A stretch of 64,000 nucleotides of DNA from Fulvivirga ulvae (lineage in GTDB: Bacteria > Bacteroidota > Bacteroidia > Cytophagales > Cyclobacteriaceae). Below, piece by piece: positions 51,901 to 58,923 of this stretch (the first letter of the stretch is position 1; each line of letters starts with the position of its first letter). The notes under the pieces were generated by a model. The model was not told where the DNA came from and searched no databases. It worked only from the letters and a program-made list of their open reading frames with translations. Location of the stretch: positions 5,047,501-5,111,500 of the forward strand of contig NZ_CP089981.1 in the NCBI RefSeq assembly GCF_021389975.1, given 5' to 3'. Position numbers and translations under genes: made by a program.

Positions 51901-52607
51901 TTATAATTGCTGAAGTCGGTTCCTATTTTAGCTTCGAGCAGGCTTAAAATAGTGCTTATATCATCGCTCGATTCATAGAAGGTGCTCTCTTTATTTTCAT
52001 CCTGTACATCATCATAAACCTTGTTTCTACTTCCATGGATCATATCAAGCAGACTTTCCCCTATTTCTCTGGGGGATAGGATGGCATCGATCATTCCGGT
52101 GCTAATGGCAGCATGAGGCATACCTGTGTATTTACAAGTGTCGAGGCTCTGGCAAATGGTAAGGCCACCCGCCCTGCGAAGTGCCATCACACCTTTACTT
52201 CCGTCTTGCCCCGTGCCTGACAGTACAATACCAGCCGCCTTCTTGCCATATTCTTTGGCAAGTGATGTGAAAAGCCTGTCAATGCTTGGTCTTGGTCCTC
52301 CGGCACTGGTTTCTACTATTTCCAGGTGTGTGCCTTTCAGTATGGCGTCACAGTTAGGAGGGGTAACATATATATGATTAGGCTCTAGTTCCACACCATC
52401 GGCAATGGCTGTGGTAGGAAGTATGGTTTTTCTACTAAGTATTTCTGCCAGCATACTTTTGTATTCAGGACTAAGGTGCTGGGCTATAATTATGGCAGAA
52501 TTATTAATATTTTCGGGTAGAGCGTCGATCAATTCCTGAAGAGGAGTAAGCCCTCCCGCCGATGCTCCGATAGCTACTATATATTCGACTGATTTCTTTT
52601 TATTCAA
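48996..52607 (-). CDS. CheB-CheR-PAS-histidine kinase fusion protein
   Basis: 1203 residues, soluble. Order: CheB methylesterase (~8-190; catalytic Ser in GASAGG, His in AQHLSPEY, Asp in SGTGQDGSKG), CheR methyltransferase (~215-480; SFFRDNEAF, SAM motif IPGCATGEESVS), a PAS-like part, a long NEELQ coiled coil (~660-720), two PAS domains (~730-980), HisKA (IASHELKTPLTTV) and HATPase (NLISNAIKYS, VDYGPGIKP, GLGIGLYISK). The unusually regular NEELQ repeats are also visible in the DNA at 50430-50620. No chemoreceptor genes are near. It likely combines receptor-like methylation chemistry with phosphorelay output. Confidence 0.92.
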   Translation of the reverse strand: MNKKKSVEYIVAIGASAGGLTPLQELIDALPENINNSAIIIAQHLSPEYKSMLAEILSRKTILPTTAIADGVELEPNHIYVTPPNCDAILKGTHLEIVETSAGGPRPSIDRLFTSLAKEYGKKAAGIVLSGTGQDGSKGVMALRRAGGLTICQSLDTCKYTGMPHAAISTGMIDAILSPREIGESLLDMIHGSRNKVYDDVQDENKESTFYESSDDISTILSLLEAKIGTDFSNYKESTIIRRLEKRLHDKKFNTVEAYLKYIRNNEDELDEFFKYLLIGVTSFFRDNEAFKALKIEIEDLIKQKSKGSRLRVWIPGCATGEESVSIAILINELLIKTGRYDIKPQIFATDINTKALKTARIGIYKKDKVEVIPANLIDKYFEKYNEEEYEVCRDIKQIILYTKHDLTSNPPFLRLDLISCRNLFIYFNQRLQNHIFPIFQYSLLPGGILFLGKSESVGNYKNLFSTLNAKYRIFSRKERSSLKPLRLPSTKPLVVDKKVSPKLNLKNESLSLHEMVKETVYNTYEHPYVIIDENMDILEISGDTNSILKIKPGLANMNLLRLISEELQIEARALTMQSMKSMKIEKGGPRRFHDKEESHLVRLIVKPLIYTKPGHPYFMVIFESFDGVEPFFINVEEGGEALLESQRNQELQYELISNKQHMNTLVQELETTNEELQALNEELQSSNEELQASNEELETSNEELQATNEELENAYVDLRIASQKLTRQKQMWEKLSVTSPDHIAVLKGEDFIFEFANPAYKALFPNRELEGHSVMSVMPELAAHGFIDMLNNVRKSGKAHHQNEATITMDYNGNGEETRYFNFTYAPLRYSDHDKPDIIIYAVDVTEHVSNRKKAENSAKFFGTLAESMAQKIWTIDPEGDISYINQTMRNYFGFDGPPADLKLTEYIHEEDAQHSPTLTREARQTKEGFKRQYRLKDKNGKYRWHLIRNTPLFNKDEEELVVWICTATDIHEQKTIEEKKDEFMSIASHELKTPLTTVKAYLELLEEVLKKEDADTARLYAQKASTGLNKINSLVSDLLDVTRIQTGKMKFNITEFDFDKLVEQAVDDARPLSNNHKIILKGKSGTKIKGDANRLEQVMVNLISNAIKYSNNADKVLINNFREDGHVVLEVVDYGPGIKPQYREKIFERFYRLKKNHDFTSGLGIGLYISKQIINQHNGKIGVTDHDVKGSKFYVRLPVDN

Positions 52608-52638
52608 GTTTTCTTAAAATTTTGTTCTTCCTTTAAAA

Positions 52639-52664
52639 CCACTAAGAATGGAAATTGTTAGTGG
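52639..52664. promoter_or_regulatory. Inverted repeat between divergent signalling genes
   Basis: CCACTAA (52639-52645) and TTAGTGG (52658-52664) with a 12-base spacer lie in the 90-base gap shared by the CheB-CheR kinase and the PAS-like gene. It is placed to regulate both; the binding protein is unknown. Confidence 0.35.
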
Positions 52665-52697
52665 AAATGTTTAACAATCAGCACTAAGCATCAGGTA

Positions 52698-53216
52698 ATG
52701 GCATCTATTTGGATAGACATAAATTGCAGAATAATAAGGACAGACAAATCATGGGATGAGCTCGCAAGAAAGAATAAGGCCAGCCAGCTAACAGGTGATG
52801 AAATTTCGGGCAGATTGATATGGAAATATATCAAGGGAGATCCTGCAAGGATGTTTTTGGATGCTTTGATAACAAGGGTCAGGGTAACGGGAAAACCTTA
52901 TATTTTGCATTACAGATGTGATGGCCCATCGAGGGCTCAATTTATGAAAATGATGGTATCGAAGGTAAGCGACGGGACTTTTCATATTGAGCACGATTTA
53001 ATTCGCACTGGTGAAATTACCCCTGAGATAAGCTTTATAGAGGATAGCGAGGCTGAGGAAAAACGTTGTGCGGTTTGTGGTAAAATACAATTCAAAGGAG
53101 GATGGTTTGATGCTTTGACCAGCCGGCGGGTTTTTGGTAGCCTGGATGAATTAAGGACCCAGACTGTGATATGTGAGGCCTGTGAGCCACAAGTGTACAT
53201 GACAGATATAAAATAA
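52698..53216 (+). CDS. PAS-like protein with C-terminal CxxC pairs
   Basis: 172 residues, cytoplasmic. Residues ~1-115 look like a PAS fold (IDINCRIIRTDKSWDELARKN, ISGRLIWKYIKGDPARMFL). The C-terminal part carries CAVCGK and CEAC about 40 residues apart, a possible zinc site. The gene is divergent from the CheB-CheR-kinase fusion, which suggests a shared signalling job, but no output domain is visible. Family not named. Confidence 0.72.
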   Translation: MASIWIDINCRIIRTDKSWDELARKNKASQLTGDEISGRLIWKYIKGDPARMFLDALITRVRVTGKPYILHYRCDGPSRAQFMKMMVSKVSDGTFHIEHDLIRTGEITPEISFIEDSEAEEKRCAVCGKIQFKGGWFDALTSRRVFGSLDELRTQTVICEACEPQVYMTDIK

Positions 53217-53242
53217 GAAACCCCACATTGAGTGGGGTTTCT
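53216..53242. terminator. Terminator between convergent PAS-like and protease genes
   Basis: Perfect 11-bp stem AGAAACCCCAC (53216-53226) / GTGGGGTTTCT (53232-53242) with loop ATTGA, directly after the PAS-like stop codon. The U tract is short on both strands. Confidence 0.7.
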
Positions 53243-53270
53243 GGGTCAAGCTGCTTTATTCCAGTTGGTT

Positions 53271-54074
53271 TTAGTAAAGATAATCAAGCGCTGTTTTGTC
53301 GTTGTTGTTAAATGGTCTGTCGGACCCGTCGGAGCATGCAAGCATCCAGGAAGCAGCATCTGGGGTAGTAGGTGTACCCGGAGTATGATTGGCGCCTACA
53401 CCTCCATCACCTTCATTGTCAGCACTTCCGCCGCAGCTATAGCTTCTGTCCATATAATCAGTGTGGCGAAAGCCTATACAATGTCCCATTTCATGAGCAA
53501 TAGTAGTGGTTAGCGCACCAATATCACTTACACCGTCGTAATACTGCCTGGTCAGCAGTATTTCGTTGTGAGGATCGCCACCGGCTGTAGGGAAACCGGC
53601 AGAACCCAGAATACCGAACCAGTAGTACCACCATGGGGACGGATTGATCACCATATCTGCTCCACCTGAGCTGGTCACACGCTGAAAGGTAAGGTTCAGA
53701 TTTTCGCTATTGTACCTTGCAATGGCCGCATCTACAGCAGTAAAGTACTTGGATGAAAAGCTGGTGCTTACATACACATCAATAGTCCGGGGCAGTGAAG
53801 ACACGAGGTTGTCAGTATGGTACTGCTCCTCAACGGCTACGATGTTTGATGGCTTCATACGATCCACGTCAGCTTCCGAAAGCACAATATCACCCTCCAC
53901 AACGAGAGAACCGTTGTATTTAAAAGCATTATCCGTTTTGAAACCTAAAGCGTGCAATTTAGCAATGGTTTCTGGAGAAATAGCCTCTTTTTCAGGTGCG
54001 ACATCTTCCTGCTCATTACAGGAAACAAACAGACATAAGGCCAGACCAATGGCCAGTAATTTAGGGTTAGTCAT
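53271..54074 (-). CDS. M57-type HEMGH zinc metalloprotease lipoprotein
   Basis: 267 residues. Lipobox LCLFVSC after a short signal. The catalytic motif is TTIAHEMGHCIGFRHTDYMDRSYSC, whose HExxHxxGxxH residues (HEMGHCIGFRH) are those of the metzincin-like 'dual-action HEIGH' peptidases in Bacteroidota. The upstream part (DVYVSTSFSSKYFTAVDAAIARYN) is the usual propeptide/substrate-binding helix. Secreted or surface-bound; target proteins unknown. Confidence 0.9.
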   Translation of the reverse strand: MTNPKLLAIGLALCLFVSCNEQEDVAPEKEAISPETIAKLHALGFKTDNAFKYNGSLVVEGDIVLSEADVDRMKPSNIVAVEEQYHTDNLVSSLPRTIDVYVSTSFSSKYFTAVDAAIARYNSENLNLTFQRVTSSGGADMVINPSPWWYYWFGILGSAGFPTAGGDPHNEILLTRQYYDGVSDIGALTTTIAHEMGHCIGFRHTDYMDRSYSCGGSADNEGDGGVGANHTPGTPTTPDAASWMLACSDGSDRPFNNNDKTALDYLY

Positions 54075-54285
54075 AATAAAAGATGGTTTAGGTTGGAAAT
54101 TTTAATTTCGAGCTTAATATACAAATCGCTGAGTCACAATGCTTTTAAAAACGGCGTTGTATATTACATACAAAAGGAAAGTTGGGATTTTGTTTTTTGG
54201 GAACGGGATTGATGTTTAGTATTTCTGCACTGATAGCTTTATAGTCGAAGTAAATTTTATATGTAAGATTTTGCATTTTCGATGG

Positions 54286-54420
54286 ATGTTAATTTTGCTA
54301 TGGATTGGAGGAATAGGTACATATGATTCAGTGTTTATTGTTATTCTTGCGGGTATGACAGGTCAATTTAATAAACATATTTATCCAACTGAATCAATAA
54401 TTGCTGTTGGAGGAGGCTGA
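54286..54420 (+). other. Small open frame of uncertain status (44 codons)
   Basis: In the AT-rich stretch 54075-54483 a hydrophobic frame starts at ATG 54286 (LILLWIGGIGTYDSVFIVIL) and ends with the TGA of TGATG, whose ATG begins the next small frame. The frame is open upstream of the ATG as well, so it may be the tail of a decayed gene. The coupling-type overlap is suggestive but there is no homology I recognise. Confidence 0.25.
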
Positions 54421-54765
54421 TGGATATTTGCGGCTATTTAAAGCTTTCATTCCTATTACTTCTGTCTGCGGTTGTAAGTTGCTATGAGAAAAAAGCATCA
54501 TTTGCATTGGATAATAATGCAAGTCCTAAAAGATGAGTATAAAGAATCCTCTGGTTATGAAATTTTAATTAGAGGGAAAATAGTTCAAAAAGATATAATG
54601 AATCTCTTGAGATTCTACAATGTGTTTTTGCTGATATACTTTCCTTCAATGAAAGGAAAATCTGAGATAAAGGATATAGAAGGCAAATTATGGTTATCTT
54701 TAATTTTATTCTACTTAACCCTGACTCTTATCGTGGTTTGGTTAATAACAAAATTTGTAAATTAA
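54420..54765 (+). pseudogene. Possible frameshifted small lipoprotein/membrane protein gene
   Basis: From ATG 54420 a frame reads a lipoprotein-like signal (LKLSFLLLLSAVVSC) and then stops at 54534-54536. A second frame, open from 54484 and ending at 54765, overlaps it and continues with DEYKESSGYEILIRGKIVQ and a C-terminal membrane helix (LWLSLILFYLTLTLIVVWLI). One frameshift near 54530 would join them into a ~115-residue protein. Alternatively the 93-codon frame at 54484-54765 is a real gene alone. I cannot choose from sequence. Confidence 0.35.
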
Positions 54766-54807
54766 TTTAAGGACTTATCTGGATGTCTTCAGCCTGAATA
54801 ACAAAAT

Positions 54808-54849
54808 GAAGCTTTCCCAAGCTTAATATTAATAACTCGGGAAAGCTTC
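54808..54849 (-). terminator. Terminator after the BlaR-TonB gene
   Basis: GAAGCTTTCCC (54808-54818) and GGGAAAGCTTC (54839-54849) pair perfectly over 11 bases. Read on the minus strand it follows the stop at 54863 and leads into ATTTTG. Confidence 0.7.
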
Positions 54850-54862
54850 AAGATCAGAATTT

Positions 54863-56608
54863 TTAATACTCAGCCAGGGCTAAGGTTTGGTTTTCAAAAC
54901 CTACATAACTAAACACCAACTCATCGGTTTTCCTGAAAACAGTTAGTTTGAAAGTACCATCACGATCGCACACGGTGCCGTTATTTGTGCCTTTTATAAT
55001 TACATTGGTTCCGGGCATAGGTTTGCCGTCAGGGCCTGTTACCTTTCCTGATACTGCGAGGCCATTTCTCTCAACTTTTACGTTAAATTTCTCCTGAACG
55101 ATTATGATCTCTTCCTGATTGATTTTTGATAAAGCAGTTTCGTCATCTAACTTAAAGGAAACAGGCAGGATTAGTCTTTGTTTTACAGCTTTTCCCCGCT
55201 GTTTCGCGGGCTTAAACGGCCCTATGGTTTTCATGGCCTCCAGGGCGGCATTATCACAACCGGCACCTATACCTTTTTTGACTGTGATATTGGTAAGGCT
55301 TCCATCTGTATCCACGATAAATTCAATATAAACCTTACCTTCTACTCCCAGTTTTCGTGCTTGTTCGGGGTATGTTAGAGCTTCAGCGAGTTGGGCATAC
55401 ATTACCTCATATCCACCTTCCGGCACTGCAGTTTCTTCTACAATCGTAAATACCCCGTCGGCATCGGGCAGGTTTTGCACGGGGCCAGTTTTACTCACAA
55501 TAATGCCTATCATACCCGTTTCTTTCCATTCCCTGGTATAAGCGATGGCCTTAGGATCCAGTTCACCCAGATTTTCGAGCCTTTGTTTATTCTCTGCATC
55601 TGTTTCTATGTACACAAATTCCGCATCGGGATATTGTTTCTGCAGACGTTTTAGTTCAGGCTCCAGTGAAGCCGGGATTTCTTTCTGAACGGCAGTTTCC
55701 ATAACCTCATTGACATCGTTGCAGCTAAAAACCGTCACAACCAGTGTAGTTACCACTATCATACTGGCCAATTTCCAGTTTTTAAATTTTGTTTTAGGAG
55801 ATTTTATCATTTTGATTCTCTTTAAAGTCATTGATTTGTTAAAGTGGTGACCCACAGAGAGGCTCATTTGCCGGAGCGCCATTTTTGCAAGTAAGCTGCT
55901 GTAGCTTTCGCTGTCAGCATACTTGATAATACTCTGGTCTGCCAGGTATTCATGTACGTCTCTGAGGCTTTTGTGCATCCACCAGGCCACCGGATTTACC
56001 CAAAACAGGATCTTTACCAATTCCATTACCATGATATCCAGCGTATGACGCTGGCTCACATGTACAGCTTCATGCTCCATGATTTTTTCTTTCTCCAGAT
56101 CTGATAAAGGAGCCGTGTTGTCGAAAAAGATCATGTTAAAAAAAGCGAATGTAGGCAACTGGCCATCCGTAGGAATAACCAAATGCTCACTGTGACGAAT
56201 AGTCTCATCTTTCTTGAGCCGTTTGAAGCTGATAATTTGATATACCTGATATAAAAACAGTGTTAACATTACTATGATTACACCAACGTATACCAGCGAA
56301 ATGATCATGGGCAATGACCAGAGACCGGCCTCACCATTAGTTTCAGTGGCCGGGCTGTTATCCAGGTTAATGATCAATTCAGGTAATGTGATGGCCTGAA
56401 GGTCATTGACCAGGGGTATGGCATTGTCTCCTGTAAAGGGATTGTTAAAGTGCAACAAAGGAATAACCAGTGTAAGTGCAGCTGACCCGAGCAGATAATA
56501 CCGGGAAAACCTGAAATGCGTATCATTTCGAAGTACCAGGTAATAAAACAACCCGAAGATAAGGAGGCAAATATTGGCCTCAAGCAGGTAATTGATATAG
56601 CTACTCAT
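54863..56608 (-). CDS. BlaR1-like M56 metalloprotease fused to TonB C-terminal and carboxypeptidase-regulatory-like domains
   Basis: 581 residues. Membrane helices in the first ~130 residues and at ~280 surround a gluzincin motif HEAVH (179-183) on a cytoplasmic loop. In place of a penicillin-binding sensor there is a linker, then a TonB C-terminal domain at ~395-490 (LGVEGKVYIEFIVDTDGSL, KGIGAGCDNAALEAM), and a C-terminal CarboxypepD-reg-like beta domain (VSGKVTGPDGKPMPGTNVIIKG). It overlaps the BlaI-type repressor gene by 8 bases. By analogy the protease should cut the repressor after sensing an envelope signal; the sensed ligand is unknown. Confidence 0.88.
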   Translation of the reverse strand: MSSYINYLLEANICLLIFGLFYYLVLRNDTHFRFSRYYLLGSAALTLVIPLLHFNNPFTGDNAIPLVNDLQAITLPELIINLDNSPATETNGEAGLWSLPMIISLVYVGVIIVMLTLFLYQVYQIISFKRLKKDETIRHSEHLVIPTDGQLPTFAFFNMIFFDNTAPLSDLEKEKIMEHEAVHVSQRHTLDIMVMELVKILFWVNPVAWWMHKSLRDVHEYLADQSIIKYADSESYSSLLAKMALRQMSLSVGHHFNKSMTLKRIKMIKSPKTKFKNWKLASMIVVTTLVVTVFSCNDVNEVMETAVQKEIPASLEPELKRLQKQYPDAEFVYIETDAENKQRLENLGELDPKAIAYTREWKETGMIGIIVSKTGPVQNLPDADGVFTIVEETAVPEGGYEVMYAQLAEALTYPEQARKLGVEGKVYIEFIVDTDGSLTNITVKKGIGAGCDNAALEAMKTIGPFKPAKQRGKAVKQRLILPVSFKLDDETALSKINQEEIIIVQEKFNVKVERNGLAVSGKVTGPDGKPMPGTNVIIKGTNNGTVCDRDGTFKLTVFRKTDELVFSYVGFENQTLALAEY

Positions 56609-56978
56609 TGTCCTTATCTTTTTGTTCTGATCTGGCGTGCCTCATAAGCTCTTCCACCTCTTTGATGTCCAGGTCATTTTCTTTGGCAAAAAACGACACC
56701 AGCCGTTCAAATGAGCCATTGAAATACCCTGACAGGAAATTGTTGAAGTAGAATTTGCTATACTTTTCCTTGGCAATCAGCGGATAATACTCATGTGTTT
56801 TGCCATAGGCATTGTGAGCAACAAAACCTTTTTGCTCCAGTATACGCACTATGGTAGAGACAGTATTATACGCAGGTTTCGGCGGGTCCATCTTTTCAAT
56901 GATGTCCTTTACAAAACCCTTTTCAATCTGCCAGAGGATCTGCATGACTTGTTCTTCTGCTTTGGTTAATTCCTTCAT
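56601..56978 (-). CDS. BlaI/MecI/CopY-family repressor
   Basis: 125 residues from the Met at 56978; an in-frame Met at 57074 would add 32 residues that do not look like the family. Winged helix: LTKAEEQVMQILWQIEKGFVKDIIEKM, then PAYNTVSTIVRILEQKGFVAHNAYGKTHEY, followed by a dimerisation helix. It represses its own operon and is cleaved through its BlaR-type partner, the next gene. A penicillinase gene is absent, so the target genes lie elsewhere or the system senses a different stress. Confidence 0.93.
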   Translation of the reverse strand: MKELTKAEEQVMQILWQIEKGFVKDIIEKMDPPKPAYNTVSTIVRILEQKGFVAHNAYGKTHEYYPLIAKEKYSKFYFNNFLSGYFNGSFERLVSFFAKENDLDIKEVEELMRHARSEQKDKDNE

Positions 56979-57219
56979 AATACTTTTTGTTTTGGTTTTG
57001 GCCGTCCGGAGCGGCTGCTTCAGAATATTCGTAAAGTAATGATTCAAAGATATAACTAATAATTTAGTTTTCAAACTATTTTTTTAGTTATTACCTGGGT
57101 CCCATACATCGGTAGGGTAGGGCATAAAGCATTTTATTGTGAAAATATGCACATTTTTAGCAGGTTATAAGAAGCTTTACCAGTTTAGGGGGCTAGTTAA
57201 AATAAGAGAAGTATTAATA

Positions 57220-57561
57220 ATGAAGTTCAAATTTTCAGTTGTTTTAGTGGCTTGTTTATTTGGAGGTTTTAGCTGTGTGGGCGCAGGGAGATTCACCGGC
57301 TGGGCCTGTGGGTGGTAATACGGCGTTTGAAGATTATCTTCAGGAAAAGATGGAGTATCCATTGAAGGAAATGTGTTTGCAGTGTTTGATGTTGATGAAG
57401 AAGGACAACTGAAGGCTATAATGATCACCAAAGGTATTGGTACAGGCTGTGACGAAGAAGCCATGAGATTATTGGAAATGCACCGGCTTGGCAAACTGCC
57501 ATGCGACTGTAAGCCCGTAAGGCAGAGAAAATCCACATTAATGCGTTTCAGGCTGCCTTGA
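57220..57561 (+). pseudogene. TonB C-terminal-domain protein gene with two frameshifts
   Basis: A signal peptide starts at ATG 57220 (KFKFSVVLVACLFGGFS). The reading then needs a +1 shift near 57275 to continue as WAQGDSPAGPVGGNTAFEDYLQ, and a return shift near 57365 to reach EGNVFAVFDVDEEGQLKAI, KGIGTGCDEEAMRLLEM and the stop at 57561. The last part matches the TonB domain of the neighbouring BlaR-like protein (KGIGAGCDNAALEAM). In frame 1 a stop interrupts the middle, so the gene is broken unless the sequence has errors. Confidence 0.7.
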
Positions 57562-57568
57562 TTGGTTG

Positions 57569-58240
57569 CTATTGATAATGAGTAAAGCAGTAGGCGATAA
57601 TATTAGCACCCATCTTTAATGCCTGCTGTCGCTTGGCCTCAGGGTCTTTGTGGATGGACTGGTCCTCCCAGCCATTGCCGAGGTCACTTTCATAGCTGTA
57701 GAAGCATACAAGCCTGCCTTTATATATCAGACCAAAGCCCTGGGCTGGCTTACCATCGTGTTCATGTATTTTGGGCAACCCGTTCGGGAAGTCAAATTTT
57801 TGATGATAAATGGGGTGGTCGAAAGGGATCTCAACAAACTCCAGTTCAGGAAACACCTTTTTCATCTCCAGTTTGACAAACTGGTCTAGACCATAATTAT
57901 CGTCAATATGGAGGAAACCGCCCGCTTCCAGGTAAGTTCTTAAATTTTCTGCATCGCTGCTGGAGAAAACCACATTGCCATGGCCGGTCATGTATATGTA
58001 AGGATAGAGGAACAGATCGGGGCTGCTCACATCAACTACCTCATCCTCCGGGTCCAGGCTGGTGTTTAGTTCCCTGTTGCAAAACTGGATCAGGTTGGGT
58101 AGGGCTGTTTTGTTGGCATACCAGTCGCCGCCACCGTCATATTTTAATTTGGCTATTTTAATCTGTACCTGGGCGTGGGCCGCATATGCTATAAATACCA
58201 GGCCTGTTGCTATAAGAAGTATTGCTTTTCTATACGTCAT
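57569..58240 (-). CDS. DUF4159 secreted protein
   Basis: 223 residues with a signal peptide (cleavage after YAAHAQ). DUF4159 marks: IKIAKLKYDGGGDWYANKTALPNLIQF, GGFLHIDDNYGLDQF, FPELEFVEIPFDHPIYH and GRLVCFYSYESDLGNGWED. The fold is related to glutamine-amidotransferase-like domains; the function is unknown. It is divergent from the MarR gene, and its family often accompanies MoxR/VWA genes, none of which are here. Confidence 0.88.
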   Translation of the reverse strand: MTYRKAILLIATGLVFIAYAAHAQVQIKIAKLKYDGGGDWYANKTALPNLIQFCNRELNTSLDPEDEVVDVSSPDLFLYPYIYMTGHGNVVFSSSDAENLRTYLEAGGFLHIDDNYGLDQFVKLEMKKVFPELEFVEIPFDHPIYHQKFDFPNGLPKIHEHDGKPAQGFGLIYKGRLVCFYSYESDLGNGWEDQSIHKDPEAKRQQALKMGANIIAYCFTHYQ

Positions 58241-58288
58241 GCTACAATCTGAAATAGTTTTTGTAGAAACTAATTTTAAATCTTTTTC

Positions 58289-58296
58289 TAACTTTG
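58289..58296 (+). promoter_or_regulatory. -7 element of the MarR gene, decides its start
   Basis: TAACTTTG at 58289-58296 matches TAnnTTTG; TTTG at 58260-58263 is 25 bases upstream, longer than usual. If used, transcription begins near 58300, after the TTG at 58294, so translation would have to begin further on, at TTG 58318. Confidence 0.4.
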
Positions 58297-58317
58297 CAGT
58301 TAAATCTCAATAATACC

Positions 58318-58806
58318 TTGGATTCAACTAGTATACTAATCAATATTCGAAAAATTCTTCGATCCGTCAACCTGGAGTCAAAAAGAATCCAGAAGGAATA
58401 TGGTATCAGTATTCCACAGTTGTTAACGTTAAACTACCTGAAAACGTGCGATGACTTCAAAGCTACACACGGACAGATCTCCAAATACCTGAACCTGAAC
58501 TCAAGTACCGTTACAGGGATAATCAGCAGACTGGAAAAGAAAAGCTATGTAGCCAAACTACCTAATCTGAAAGACAAGAGGATCACCTATGTGGCACTGA
58601 CTACAAGTGGTGCATCCCTTCTTAAAAAGGCACCAGAGCTTATGCACGAGCAGTTACAGACCAAGCTTAATAAACTATCGGAGGATCAGCTTAAGGAAAT
58701 AGAGCGTGGTTTTAAACTTTTGATCGATGTTATGGGTATTGATAATATCGATGCTTACCCACTGGTGACGCTTGATGATTTGTTGCCTTCTCAGGATGAT
58801 AAATAA
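58318..58806 (+). CDS. MarR-family transcriptional regulator (TTG start)
   Basis: 162 residues from TTG 58318; TTG 58294 is an alternative that would overlap the likely -7 element, and no ATG is available. The winged-helix region shows LLTLNYLKTC, GQISKYLNLNSSTVTGIISRLEKKSYVAKL and the wing KDKRITYVALTTSGASLL. It should bind DNA as a dimer and respond to a small molecule. It precedes the symporter operon by 117 bases on the same strand and is the obvious candidate regulator. Confidence 0.88.
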   Translation: MDSTSILINIRKILRSVNLESKRIQKEYGISIPQLLTLNYLKTCDDFKATHGQISKYLNLNSSTVTGIISRLEKKSYVAKLPNLKDKRITYVALTTSGASLLKKAPELMHEQLQTKLNKLSEDQLKEIERGFKLLIDVMGIDNIDAYPLVTLDDLLPSQDDK

Positions 58807-58923
58807 TTTGTACAGAAGATAATATGATCTTGTAACTGTTATTGTGTCAGTAAAAATGGCATTTTAAATGTTATATCCATAGTTTTGTGTTTTGAATGTT
58901 TCTGTAGAAAATAAATTTCTTGA

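Noticed and set aside
57177..57536. Minus-strand 119-codon frame
   Set aside because: It is antisense to the TonB-domain pseudogene, whose motifs are recognisable on the plus strand.
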